Origin: Aestuariibacter sp.
GTDB lineage: Bacteria; Pseudomonadota; Gammaproteobacteria; Enterobacterales; Alteromonadaceae
Assembly: GCA_017794925.1 (NCBI GenBank)
Contig: CP051238.1
Span: 3,034,957-3,098,956 of the forward strand
DNA: 64,000 bases
Reading direction: 5' to 3'
Part shown: positions 8,592 to 16,613 of the stretch, piece after piece
How positions within the stretch are numbered: the first letter of the stretch is position 1
Layout: every line of letters begins with the position of its first letter
Program-made: the position numbers and the translations under genes
The notes under the pieces: model-generated
Told to the model about the DNA's origin: nothing
Seen by the model: only the letters and a program-made list of their open reading frames with translations
Databases searched by the model: none

Positions 8592-8987
8592 ATGACAGGT
8601 CAGGTGCAAATGGCATTTTTATCGGTATTACTTGGTTTAGTGATGTTTTTTGCCTATCAATCACTACGGTCCAACGACACCATATTGCCGGTGAGTTCAG
8701 GGGCTGGATGTCCAGACAATGGCATATGTGAACCGTTATGCGGCAATGTAGCGATTGATGTGCAATCAGACGGTACAATCAGTTTCAGAGGGACTGTTTA
8801 TCAGCCCGCTGCATTTATAAATAGTCTGTCTCAATTGCGTCTCAAATGCTCAGTTCCCTTGAATGCCATTACCGTGTATGCCAATCCTAATATGTCAAAT
8901 GGTGACGTCGTCTGGCTCACTAATCAGATAATGAAAGCGGTACCGGGTATTCAGGTAAATTGGTGGAAGAAGGTGCACACATTTTGA
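8592..8987 (+). CDS. Single-pass membrane protein, possible ExbD-like periplasmic domain
   Basis: I do not recognise this 131-residue protein with certainty. Residues of about 6-24 form one transmembrane helix, so the rest is probably periplasmic. Four cysteines cluster after the helix (GCPDNGICEPLCGN plus Cys in RLKCSVP). The pattern of the C-terminal 80 residues (DVQSDGTISFRGTVYQ, then a helix, then ITVYANPNMSNGDV) recalls the ExbD/TolR periplasmic fold. The transmembrane aspartate that ExbD needs is missing, so a motor role is unlikely. The gene has a clear start with gggag upstream and the next gene follows 25 nt after its stop. Confidence 0.6.
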   Translation: MTGQVQMAFLSVLLGLVMFFAYQSLRSNDTILPVSSGAGCPDNGICEPLCGNVAIDVQSDGTISFRGTVYQPAAFINSLSQLRLKCSVPLNAITVYANPNMSNGDVVWLTNQIMKAVPGIQVNWWKKVHTF

Positions 8988-9012
8988 GCAACCGCATAGA
9001 CAAGGAAGTGAT

Positions 9013-9804
9013 TTGAGAATTCATACATTAAGAGGCTTTGGCTTTTTAGGCGTTATGCTGTTTTTACCCTTATTTATATTTACTTTTGCGGATCCTCATC
9101 TGATAGAGAAGTCTGGCAAGACGTTTATTGAGTGGAAAGTAAAGCAGGAAGCCATCGGGAAAATTGATAGTATTGCGGTGCCTCAGAACACGTCATTGGA
9201 AAAGCTACTTGGACAACGGGCGGCCGAATTACACAAAAAAGCCGACGCCAGACTGTCGTTTTTAAAACAACAGTTAAAAGAGGATGCGCCAGCCATTATT
9301 GCAGAACAACTTGCACAAATACGAAACCTGGATTGTGAGTGCAGACAAAAATGGGAAAACGCTCTGACGAATGCACTGCTATCTCGAATCGGTTCAGCGG
9401 AAGAAGCAAAAACGCAGCTTGCAGAATTTACCCAAGCTAAATATATGGATATTGTTCGAAAGTTAACACTGGACGTGAGAATATTTTTAGCTGCCAATAC
9501 TCTGGTATTTTTATTGTTATTCAGTGTGTCTTTCTTCAAACCCGCCGCAGTAAGCCACCTGTTTTTACCCGGCGTGCTTCTTGTGCTGTCTACGGCAATG
9601 TGTTCCTATTTTTATCTTTTTCAACAGAATTGGTTTTACACCATCATTTACAACGATTACACCGGATTTGGCTATGTCTTTTATTTGTTGCTGATATTTA
9701 CCATTCTTTGCGATATAGCTTTTAACAAAGGCAGAGTGACAACCGAAATCGTTAATGGTTTTCTGTCTGCGATAGGACAAGCCGGAGTACTAGTGCCGTG
9801 TTAG
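9013..9804 (+). CDS. Unknown four-helix membrane protein with long periplasmic loop
   Basis: This is a 263-residue inner-membrane protein of unknown function. A hydrophobic segment at about 10-28 is followed by a charged, helical, probably periplasmic stretch (30-160) rich in Lys, Glu and Ala, including a CxC pair (DCECRQ). Three further hydrophobic segments fill residues 160-245. The start is a TTG at 9013 with aaggaag 5 nt upstream. It lies in the same transcript direction as the 131-residue membrane protein before it and the DCC protein 32 nt after it, so the three probably form one unit. Confidence 0.6.
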   Translation: MRIHTLRGFGFLGVMLFLPLFIFTFADPHLIEKSGKTFIEWKVKQEAIGKIDSIAVPQNTSLEKLLGQRAAELHKKADARLSFLKQQLKEDAPAIIAEQLAQIRNLDCECRQKWENALTNALLSRIGSAEEAKTQLAEFTQAKYMDIVRKLTLDVRIFLAANTLVFLLLFSVSFFKPAAVSHLFLPGVLLVLSTAMCSYFYLFQQNWFYTIIYNDYTGFGYVFYLLLIFTILCDIAFNKGRVTTEIVNGFLSAIGQAGVLVPC

Positions 9805-9836
9805 TCACAATACATTCACAGAGGGATGAATAAATC

Positions 9837-10274
9837 ATGGAAACGCCTGCTAAACACGTGGATGATTTGGAGAATGATAAATACCTGGTTATCTACGATG
9901 GTGTGTGCAATTTCTGTAATGGCGCGGTGTCTTTTATTATCGAGCGGGACAAATACGAACGGTTTATTTTTTCTCCCATGCAGTCAGATTATGCACAAGC
10001 GATCATTCGTGAGAAAAGTGTACAAACCATTGGGGTAGATACCTTTATGTTGGTGAAACACGACCAGGTTTATTTATGGTCTGACGCGGCGCTTGAAATT
10101 ACCCGGGATTTAACCGGTTTTTGGTATCTTTTTCGGGTATTTTCCATTCTTCCCAGTGGCTTTCGCGACATCGTTTATAAATTGTTCGCGAGAAATCGCA
10201 TCAGGTTATTTGGTGGTACTGACCAATGTCAAATACCCGATAAACACCTGTTGTCTCGCTACCGCGGATTATAA
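9837..10274 (+). CDS. DCC family thiol-disulfide oxidoreductase-like protein
   Basis: This 145-residue protein carries the DCC/DUF393 signature: YDGVCNFCNG near the N-terminus gives the Asp and the CxxC pair (Cys24, Cys27), and the GxDxF-type segment (GVDTFMLV) follows. The family is predicted to have a thioredoxin-like redox role, but few members have a known substrate. The C-terminal half has a hydrophobic stretch (FWYLFRVFSILPSGFRD). The start at 9837 has an agaggga site upstream. It follows two membrane proteins and may act on their cysteines; that last point is inference. Confidence 0.82.
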   Translation: METPAKHVDDLENDKYLVIYDGVCNFCNGAVSFIIERDKYERFIFSPMQSDYAQAIIREKSVQTIGVDTFMLVKHDQVYLWSDAALEITRDLTGFWYLFRVFSILPSGFRDIVYKLFARNRIRLFGGTDQCQIPDKHLLSRYRGL

Positions 10275-10434
10275 TTAACCACAGATAGTGATTTGAATGC
10301 GACGGCAAAACACTTCACTCGGTGAAAATATTTAGGTATAACAAGGATATCTGAATAAGTTCAGTCAAAGCGCGTTACCATTTTTTGTATTATGCACGAA
10401 GCGCGTCAATTCAAACCCAAACACGGAGCGTTGT

Positions 10435-10794
10435 ATGAGCACCAAAGAAGACTATTGGGGCATGCCCCTTAATACCTATTGTATGGCTATTCATCTGAGC
10501 CAATTGACCAGTATCGTCATTCCGGGATTGGGTTTTATCCTGCCAATCGTAATGTGGGCAGCAAATAAAGATAAACACGAAGCCATCGATATTCACGGCA
10601 AAGTCACAATAAACTGGCTGATCAGCCTGTTTATTTATTCCGTGATCTGCGCCATTCTGGTGTTCATATTTATAGGCATTATCGGCCTTGGTATACTGGC
10701 ATTGTTAAATCTGATTTTTGCTATTGTCGCGGCGATTAAAGCAAACAATGGTCAAGTATGGGTTTATCCGCTAAGTATTAAATTCCTGAAGTAG
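10435..10794 (+). CDS. DUF4870 family small membrane protein
   Basis: This 119-residue protein has three hydrophobic segments (about 18-40, 60-85, 85-105) and the typical DUF4870 pattern: an early MAIHLSQL helix, a PIVMWAANKDKH turn, then the IDIHGKVTINWL motif. Members are integral membrane proteins of the Tic20-like group with no settled function. The ATG has a cggag site 8 nt upstream. A 160-nt gap separates it from the DCC gene, so it may have its own promoter, and the next gene follows 33 nt after its stop. Confidence 0.8.
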   Translation: MSTKEDYWGMPLNTYCMAIHLSQLTSIVIPGLGFILPIVMWAANKDKHEAIDIHGKVTINWLISLFIYSVICAILVFIFIGIIGLGILALLNLIFAIVAAIKANNGQVWVYPLSIKFLK

Positions 10795-10827
10795 TACCAA
10801 TTAACGGCAAAAAAGAATAGGGAGTGC

Positions 10828-11274
10828 ATGCGTAAACACCGTACTTTAGGACCGATTGCTTTTTTGATACTGCTTGCTGTAAGCCCGCTTAGCGTTTTGG
10901 CGGGCGAATTACCTCAGGCTAATCCATTACAAGGTCGTTGGGTGTTTAATATTCAGGAAACGGTGGATGCGCTAAAATACGCAGATCTGACCGATGAAGA
11001 ACACCGGCGTTTTTCTAAAATATTTAAGCCGGCAGAACTGCAAATAAGCAGTGATACGTATTCTACTTATTCTCATCGCGGTGAAACGCACACACCCTAC
11101 GAAATTCAGAGTGTCTCAGAAGATGGGCGCTGCTTTACCCTGCAGCTCAAAGACACGCGTATTCCTCTGGATATTCAAAAACACGATGTATGCCTTGAAG
11201 ATAATAAGCTCATTCTGGTTAGCTACAAAAATATCCAGGAAATTTATCATCGGAAGACACAACCACAATACTGA
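10828..11274 (+). CDS. Exported protein of unknown function
   Basis: I do not recognise this 148-residue protein. Residues 1-25 form a signal peptide with cleavage near VLA-GE, so the mature protein should be periplasmic. The mature part contains LQGRWVFNIQET, the kind of start seen in small beta-barrel lipocalin-like proteins, and two cysteines (RCFTLQL and DVCLED) that could form a disulfide. The start codon has agggag just upstream. The next gene starts 14 nt after the stop, which suggests co-transcription with the two-helix membrane protein. Confidence 0.6.
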   Translation: MRKHRTLGPIAFLILLAVSPLSVLAGELPQANPLQGRWVFNIQETVDALKYADLTDEEHRRFSKIFKPAELQISSDTYSTYSHRGETHTPYEIQSVSEDGRCFTLQLKDTRIPLDIQKHDVCLEDNKLILVSYKNIQEIYHRKTQPQY

Positions 11275-11288
11275 GCTCAGAGGGACCT

Positions 11289-11789
11289 ATGAAGCTAAGC
11301 GAAGACGTTGAGATATCCACCCGCAAAGGAATGACCTTTGCGTTCAGCCACGACCAAAACCGGATTGTGCTAAAAGCCAGTGCGCTAACGGGTAAGGAAG
11401 CCGTCTACATTAACGAGCAGTTGGTGAGCGAAGCGCGGAACATCAAAACGCACTCTGTTCATGAATTTACTTATCAAGGGATTGCATACCAAGTAGGGTT
11501 AAAAGTCGACAGTATTCTAAAGGGTAAAATGACCTGTACGCTAAATGCCAATGGCCATCAAATAACGTCGTATCAGTTACATTACCACAAGCGAAAGAGT
11601 AATAAACTCGTTGAGTTGCCGTTAATTGTGATCGGGGGCGCGGCAATGGGGATTGGATTGTCAAATGGCATTATTACTCATTGGATGGTTATTGTGTTTA
11701 TCATTGGCACAGCAATATGGGCGGGTTTACGAGTAAAAGGGCAGTGGGTATGCACTGAATGTAAGCCTGATGAAGAATTACAGGCCTGA
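11289..11789 (+). CDS. Membrane protein of unknown function with C-terminal CxxC
   Basis: This 166-residue protein has a soluble N-terminal half predicted as beta strands, then two adjacent transmembrane helices (about 108-126 and 130-148), and a short cytoplasmic-type tail containing WVCTEC. No family is recognised. A gaggg site precedes the ATG and the gene follows the exported 148-residue protein by 14 nt. It closes the run of uncharacterised envelope genes that began near 8.6 kb. Confidence 0.55.
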   Translation: MKLSEDVEISTRKGMTFAFSHDQNRIVLKASALTGKEAVYINEQLVSEARNIKTHSVHEFTYQGIAYQVGLKVDSILKGKMTCTLNANGHQITSYQLHYHKRKSNKLVELPLIVIGGAAMGIGLSNGIITHWMVIVFIIGTAIWAGLRVKGQWVCTECKPDEELQA

Positions 11790-11813
11790 GTTGTCATTTT
11801 GAGTTGTTTTTTA

Positions 11814-11827
11814 TTGATCTAAATCAG
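11814..11827 (+). promoter_or_regulatory. FNR/Anr-like binding site upstream of the cytochrome c gene
   Basis: The 14-mer ttgatctaaatcag matches the FNR consensus TTGAT-N4-ATCAA at nine of ten specified positions. Its centre lies 96 nt before the cytochrome start. This would allow oxygen-responsive control, which fits a respiratory c-type cytochrome. The match is seen in the sequence; binding is inference. Confidence 0.45.
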
Positions 11828-11916
11828 GCGGGCTCTAAACCAGTACTTTGGGAGGATAGAGGCCTTTTGGGTGGCGGCGTAACCTAATCTCAGTTTCACA
11901 TTATTAAGGAAATATC

Positions 11917-12303
11917 ATGAGATTAGGTAAACTTGGTTTAGTGTGTGTATTGGCCAGTGTTACATCGTTAGCTAATGCTGAGCAAGCGGTATCGCAGGAC
12001 GTGAAAATGATCAATCTCGCTCATCAAAGCGGCTGCGTTACGTGTCATGCCATTTCAGGTGCAGGTAAAGGCCCGAATGGTCTTAAGCCGATTGGTCCTG
12101 CCTGGCAGGATGTTGCTAAAAAATACGGTAGCGATCCAGATGCGAAAGCGGCTTTAGTTACCACAGTGCTAAATGGTTCCAGCCCCTATCAAAGTCACTG
12201 GAAGGGAGAGGTATCCGGTTTTGCAATGCCACCCAATTCGGTTGTGCTGAATGAAGAGCAAGCCGACGAATTGGTAGGTTGGATTTTGCATTTAGCGGAT
12301 TAA
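11917..12303 (+). CDS. Small monoheme c-type cytochrome
   Basis: This 128-residue periplasmic electron carrier has a signal peptide (about 1-21, cleavage near ANA-EQ) and one heme motif, Cys40-Val-Thr-Cys-His44. The probable sixth ligand is the Met in GFAMPPN. The layout (KPIGPAWQDVAKKYG between heme site and Met loop, and a C-terminal helix VGWILHLA) matches the cytochrome c551/c8 type of class I carriers. Its start has aaggaa upstream. An FNR-like site about 90 nt upstream suggests control by oxygen. No oxidase or reductase gene lies beside it, so its partners are not shown. Confidence 0.88.
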   Translation: MRLGKLGLVCVLASVTSLANAEQAVSQDVKMINLAHQSGCVTCHAISGAGKGPNGLKPIGPAWQDVAKKYGSDPDAKAALVTTVLNGSSPYQSHWKGEVSGFAMPPNSVVLNEEQADELVGWILHLAD

Positions 12304-12398
12304 TGTTTACGCACCGTAGATAAGGAAAACTGAATCAATTTGAACAGTGTTTACTGCGGTGCTATAAATCCGTATTGTCAATGGCATACGGAAAGCAC

Positions 12399-12884
12399 AT
12401 GGAAGGCTATATACTGCGTAAGCAGCATATCGACGCGCTAAGCGGCGAGCAAAAAACACACTTTCTTAATGACAACGCGAAACGCGTAAACCTGTCTCTG
12501 GGTGATTTAACCGGCCTAACCGGTTTTGGGTTTCACCTTATCTCAGTTGCCCCCGGCGATTACTCCACAGAACGTCATGTTCATCACGATGAAGATGAAT
12601 GTATTTATATATTGTCCGGTAATGCGATGGCATATATTGGCAATGAAGAGACTGTGGTTAGCGCGGGTGATTTTATTGGTTACCGTGCGGGTGGTGAGGC
12701 GCATACCCTCTATAACCATACCAATGAACCCTTGGTATGTATTGTTGTAGGTCAGCGGTTACCTCATGATGTTGTCGATTACCCGGATAAGCAAAAACGT
12801 TTGTATCGCCAGCCAGGCCGTGACTGGGATCTGGTTGACCGGACATGCATTGAACATCCTCAACGGAAAAAGGACGTTAAATGA
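12399..12884 (+). CDS. Cupin domain protein
   Basis: This protein of about 161 residues has a single cupin barrel. Motif 1 is complete (HVHHDEDECIYILSG: His-x-His, Glu and Gly) and so is motif 2 (GDFIGYRAGGEAHTLYN: His and Asn), so a metal should be bound. The family includes dioxygenases, isomerases and binding proteins; the substrate cannot be read here. The frame also allows TTG at 12375 and ATG at 12381; the ATG at 12399 was preferred because ggaaag precedes it, with modest certainty. The stop overlaps the next start as ATGA, which suggests translational coupling to the exported 355-residue protein. Confidence 0.8.
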   Translation: MEGYILRKQHIDALSGEQKTHFLNDNAKRVNLSLGDLTGLTGFGFHLISVAPGDYSTERHVHHDEDECIYILSGNAMAYIGNEETVVSAGDFIGYRAGGEAHTLYNHTNEPLVCIVVGQRLPHDVVDYPDKQKRLYRQPGRDWDLVDRTCIEHPQRKKDVK

Positions 12885-13948
12885 AGGGATTTATCTATTG
12901 CCTGGCTGGTTTGTTGCTAGCCAGCGCCAACGCTTATTCTGTGACCGTTGAGCAAGCCAGAGCGTCATACAGGTATGTGATTGACCTTCAGCGCGCCAAC
13001 GGATCGTTACGAGAAATCGATGCCGATGTACTGGCAGAACATTCAAAGCGCCTTAATGAGGCGTTAGACACGTTCTCTACAGGGCCAGCGGGTTACCGCA
13101 TGTTGCTCGAAGCACATTTGAATGCAGAGAAAATGCTGATTAAGCGCGCACGATTAGTTGATGAACCCTACGATGTGTTTGCCTTACAGCGCAGCCTTGA
13201 CAGGCTTGACGCTCTGATTCCGTCTCTTGAGCATGGGCAGGGAAATATCTTGTACACTGCGGGCCATATTGCCTCCCACATTTTAGATGACAATGTGTTG
13301 GGTAACCGCTATTGGTTCAGTTGCGCTAAACTCGATCATGCTGGATGCATGAATATTATGGCTAGCAGCTATGAGTCCGGGCAGGGCACGACACCGCTGG
13401 ATGAAACTCAGGCTGTGTACTGGCACAAAGAGGTGGTCAATACCGGCACAAGAGCACGTTGTGCAGGGGGCTTTTCGGCTACTTCGTTGGCATCGCTGCA
13501 ATTTACCGGCATGGAGACCGGAGAGCGTGTTGAGTTTTGGTTAGAAAAAGCGGATAACTTGCTGCAACAAGTCGTTGATGTTGAGGACAATCCCCATGCC
13601 TGCAATGCCATTGAGGTCGATTTACTTCGCTGGTTGTTTACCCACGATGAAACGGCGCTGCACAATCTCAATGCATTCGAGTTTGATACTACCAGTGACT
13701 ATGGCATGTCTCGCAATCTGGTTCGTGATGCGCTACTTCAAGCAAGTGACTTTTCGGTATATTCTGAAATTATGCCTGCGATTGTTGATGACTATCAGCG
13801 TTGTAAAGCCGCGGGTTTATTTGCCCTTAAAGTTTACGACAAGCCAGACGAGTTAAGACTCATCCAACGTTATTTACGGGAACTACCACCCATCGAATGT
13901 GGGGTAAGCCTATCCACCGTTAACCGACTATTGTCATTGAATTACTAG
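12881..13948 (+). CDS. Exported protein of unknown function, Sel1-like central part
   Basis: This 355-residue protein has a signal peptide (about 1-18) and should be periplasmic. The body is largely helical. A segment around residues 130-185 (YWFSCAKLDHAGCMNIMASSYESG, shown here only by its key Cys pair and YESG turn, followed by AVYWHKE) resembles one Sel1/TPR-like repeat. Seven or more cysteines suggest disulfides. No family is recognised. It overlaps the cupin gene by 4 nt and the DUF1444 gene follows after 19 nt, so the three probably share a transcript. Confidence 0.6.
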   Translation: MKGFIYCLAGLLLASANAYSVTVEQARASYRYVIDLQRANGSLREIDADVLAEHSKRLNEALDTFSTGPAGYRMLLEAHLNAEKMLIKRARLVDEPYDVFALQRSLDRLDALIPSLEHGQGNILYTAGHIASHILDDNVLGNRYWFSCAKLDHAGCMNIMASSYESGQGTTPLDETQAVYWHKEVVNTGTRARCAGGFSATSLASLQFTGMETGERVEFWLEKADNLLQQVVDVEDNPHACNAIEVDLLRWLFTHDETALHNLNAFEFDTTSDYGMSRNLVRDALLQASDFSVYSEIMPAIVDDYQRCKAAGLFALKVYDKPDELRLIQRYLRELPPIECGVSLSTVNRLLSLNY

Positions 13949-13967
13949 CAGATAACAGGAACAGCAC

Positions 13968-14810
13968 TTGAAACGAATTGCCTTACTTTTTTTACTTATC
14001 AATTCTTTGTGGGCTAATGCTGCCGATGTGTTGAGTCCCGATGCGTTTACGGCTCACTACGTAAACGTCATAAAAGAAACCTATCCGGATATAAAGGTGA
14101 CGATTAACGAGCCGTTGGCCATCTCTATCGAATATCCTGATGGCGGCAAAATGAATAGTTTTTTAGATAACGCCTATATTGAATACAAACAGGATCCGAG
14201 CAATATAGACGATCTCATCATGGTTTATGCATCAGGGCTTGACCAAACCAGGGAGCTGGATAGTGCCGGGTTTACGTTGGCTGAGGTTATGCCGGTCATT
14301 AAGGACCGCTTATATATTGAGCAGGTTGGCGAGATGCTCAAAGACGCCGATGCTGACAATGGTCTGGTCTTTGAACCCTTGAATGAGGCCCTGTTTGTTG
14401 TCTATGTGTTTGATACACCAACATCAGTCCGTTTTATGACCCAGGCCGATCTGACTGCGCTTGGTGTTGAGCAGAGTAGTTTACGGGAGACCGCCTTAGT
14501 CAATTTGCAAAATATATTGCAGCACGTGCAACTGGAAGGCGATCCGGCATCCTTGTCGATGTTGGTGGCAGATGGCATGTACGAAGCGTCCATGTTGCTG
14601 TTTGAGGGAATATGGAATAAACAGCAATTTCCGGTAAAAGGCGATATTGTTGTGTATGTACCGGCAAGGGATGTTGTTTTGATTACGGGTAGTGAAGATA
14701 TCACCAGCCTGGCTACGATTCAGGAAATCCTGTTTGATGAGCAGGGATTTGCACATCCAATTTCAAACATTGGGTTTACGATGAAGCAAGGTAAATGGGA
14801 ACGCTTTTAG
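13968..14810 (+). CDS. DUF1444-like exported protein
   Basis: This 280-residue protein resembles the DUF1444 family (YtpQ of Bacillus), whose members have no known reaction. The typical blocks are an early AHYVNVIKETYPD helix, VVYVFDTPTSVRFMT in the middle and a C-terminal DIVVYVPARDVVLITG strand pair. Unlike the Bacillus protein it has a signal peptide (about 1-19, cleavage near ANA-AD), so it is probably periplasmic. The start is a TTG at 13968 with aggaac upstream. It is the last gene of the cupin group, and the convergent lipoprotein gene ends 43 nt after it. Confidence 0.7.
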   Translation: MKRIALLFLLINSLWANAADVLSPDAFTAHYVNVIKETYPDIKVTINEPLAISIEYPDGGKMNSFLDNAYIEYKQDPSNIDDLIMVYASGLDQTRELDSAGFTLAEVMPVIKDRLYIEQVGEMLKDADADNGLVFEPLNEALFVVYVFDTPTSVRFMTQADLTALGVEQSSLRETALVNLQNILQHVQLEGDPASLSMLVADGMYEASMLLFEGIWNKQQFPVKGDIVVYVPARDVVLITGSEDITSLATIQEILFDEQGFAHPISNIGFTMKQGKWERF

Positions 14811-14845
14811 CCGGGAGCAGGTAAAAGAAATCGTCAGAAGGGATT

Positions 14846-14868
14846 TGATCCGTTATAAGAACGGATCA
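14846..14868. repeat. Perfect hairpin between two convergent genes
   Basis: The arms tgatccgtt (14846-14854) and aacggatca (14860-14868) pair perfectly around a 5-nt loop. The hairpin includes the stop codon of the minus-strand lipoprotein gene and lies 36 nt after the DUF1444 gene. It has no clear T tract, so it may be a weak terminator serving both. Confidence 0.4.
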
Positions 14869-15305
14869 GCCTGTACTTTATCGACTTTCCAGCGGCCATT
14901 TACTTTAACCAGCTCAAGTGTCCGCAAGTCTTCGACTTTGTCGCCATTGTATTCACCGGAAAAAAACAGGGTGACAACGGCACTGTCTGCATATTCGTTA
15001 CGTCCGATAGACTGGCCTGTCTGTGGGGTGACTTCAACAGTGTCGTATTTCAGGTTAAAAAGATGACGCTGGATATTGTTGTTGGTGTGGTAGCGCTTAA
15101 GAATCCTTGCTAACCTGTCGGTACTTATTTCAACCGCACGATTTATATTTTCATCCGCATAGACGCCACGAATAAACATCACGGCAGTATATTCCGGCGT
15201 GTTCTCGTCGAGCATACCATAGCGCCCGATACGCTCTTCTTTTTCACAGCCACTCATCATAAAAATCAGACTGGCTATACACAGCAAATGAAGGAGTTTT
15301 TTCAT
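14853..15305 (-). CDS. Small lipoprotein of unknown function, NTF2-like
   Basis: This 150-residue protein has a lipoprotein signal with the lipobox MSGC (Cys20), so it is lipid-anchored on the envelope. The mature part begins with charged residues and a helix bearing YTAVMFIRGVYADENI, followed by strands ending in LELVKVNGRWKVDKVQ. This is the layout of NTF2-like DUF4878/DUF4019 lipoproteins, in which a Trp-Lys-Val strand closes the fold. No function can be assigned. It is a single gene convergent with the DUF1444 gene and followed upstream by the cysK region. Confidence 0.65.
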   Translation of the reverse strand: MKKLLHLLCIASLIFMMSGCEKEERIGRYGMLDENTPEYTAVMFIRGVYADENINRAVEISTDRLARILKRYHTNNNIQRHLFNLKYDTVEVTPQTGQSIGRNEYADSAVVTLFFSGEYNGDKVEDLRTLELVKVNGRWKVDKVQADPFL

Positions 15306-15402
15306 TGTATATCAACCTGTAGTTGTTCAGCTTAGAGTAGCAAGGAATGCTTTTGAATGACAATAGGTTAAACGACAAGGGGGGGGCAAGTCAGCTAAAC
15401 GA

Positions 15403-15428
15403 ACAACGGGGCCTTAAGGCCCCGTTGT
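15403..15428 (-). terminator. Long perfect hairpin downstream of cysK
   Basis: Arms of 13 bp (15403-15415 and 15416-15428, reading acaacggggcctt and its complement) form a perfect palindrome 27 nt after the cysK stop. The pairing is strong, but the T tract on the minus strand is poor, so termination strength is uncertain. Confidence 0.6.
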
Positions 15429-15454
15429 CAGTCAGGTCGTTTTTACCCGTGTAC

Positions 15455-16420
15455 TTATTGTACTTCTTCCTGGTCGCCGAATGCGCCAGCGAATAATGGG
15501 CTGGACAAGTAACGTTCGGTACCACTTGCCAGCAGAACCACTACGACCTTGTCTTTGTTTTCAGGACGTTCAGCAAAACGTTTGGCAGCAACGACGGCAG
15601 CACCCGAAGAGATACCCGCCAGGATACCTTCTTCAACCATCAGACGGTGTGCCATTTCCATACATTCTTCATTGGTTACCTGTTCAACTTCGTCAACCAG
15701 ATCCAGATCCAGGTTGCCAGGAATAAATCCAGCACCGATACCCTGGATTTTATGTGGTCCGGGCGTTAATTCTTCACCGGCTTTTGCCTGAGTAATAACA
15801 GGAGAATCAGTAGGCTCTACCGCAACAGAAGTAATGGCTTTGCCCTGTGTATTCTTAATATAACGGCTAACACCCGTGATAGTACCACCTGTACCCACAC
15901 CGGCAACGAAGGCATCTACTTTACCTTCGGTGGCTTCCCAAATTTCAGGGCCAGTTGTTTTTTCGTGAATTTCCGGGTTCGCTGGGTTTTCGAACTGCTG
16001 AAGCAGCACGAACTTATCAGGATTAGCATCAACGATTTCCTGAGCGGCAGCAACGGCGCCTTTCATGCCTTTCGGTGCTTCGGTGAGAACCAGGTTTGCA
16101 CCCAAAGCTTTTAGTAGTTTACGACGCTCAAGACTCATACTTGATGGCATGGTCAGTGTGATTTTGTAACCACGCGCTGCTGCAACGAATGCTAAAGCGA
16201 TACCGGTGTTACCACTGGTTGGCTCAACAATTTCTTTACCCGCAGTCAGCACGCCGCGTTTCTCCGCGTCCCAAATCATGTTTGCACCAATACGGCATTT
16301 AACGCTGAAGCTAGGGTTACGTGACTCAATTTTCGCATAAACGTTTCCAGACGTGACGCGATTGAGTTTTACCAGCGGTGTATTACCGATAGAAAGTGAA
16401 TTGTCTTCAAAAACTTGCAT
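15455..16420 (-). CDS. cysK: Cysteine synthase A (O-acetylserine sulfhydrylase)
   Basis: This cytoplasmic PLP enzyme of 321 residues makes cysteine from O-acetylserine and sulfide. The Schiff-base lysine is Lys41 in [11 protein letters not shown], the substrate loop is EPTSGNTGI, the phosphate-binding loop is GTGGTITG, and the PLP-nitrogen Ser lies in the C-terminal SSGAAV region. Length and N-terminus ([18 protein letters not shown]) match CysK rather than CysM. A good site (aaggaac) precedes the ATG. The gene is transcribed alone, divergent from the MoxR gene, and ends at a long hairpin. Confidence 0.95.
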   Translation of the reverse strand: MQVFEDNSLSIGNTPLVKLNRVTSGNVYAKIESRNPSFSVKCRIGANMIWDAEKRGVLTAGKEIVEPTSGNTGIALAFVAAARGYKITLTMPSSMSLERRKLLKALGANLVLTEAPKGMKGAVAAAQEIVDANPDKFVLLQQFENPANPEIHEKTTGPEIWEATEGKVDAFVAGVGTGGTITGVSRYIKNTQGKAITSVAVEPTDSPVITQAKAGEELTPGPHKIQGIGAGFIPGNLDLDLVDEVEQVTNEECMEMAHRLMVEEGILAGISSGAAVVAAKRFAERPENKDKVVVVLLASGTERYLSSPLFAGAFGDQEEVQ

Positions 16421-16613
16421 GCTTGTTCCTTTTTGTTTGTCCTGAGCCCTACAATATTAGAACATAGTGACTGGCTAACATAGCGTGTGTCGTTGGTGCA
16501 CATTAGAGCTCTTTTTACTTACCCCTATATCATTGTTATTAAGCTGAAAAAAGCAAAGTGATTTTCGCTATATGTTATGGTTATTTTAATGGTTCAACGT
16601 TCTGAGGATAAAC

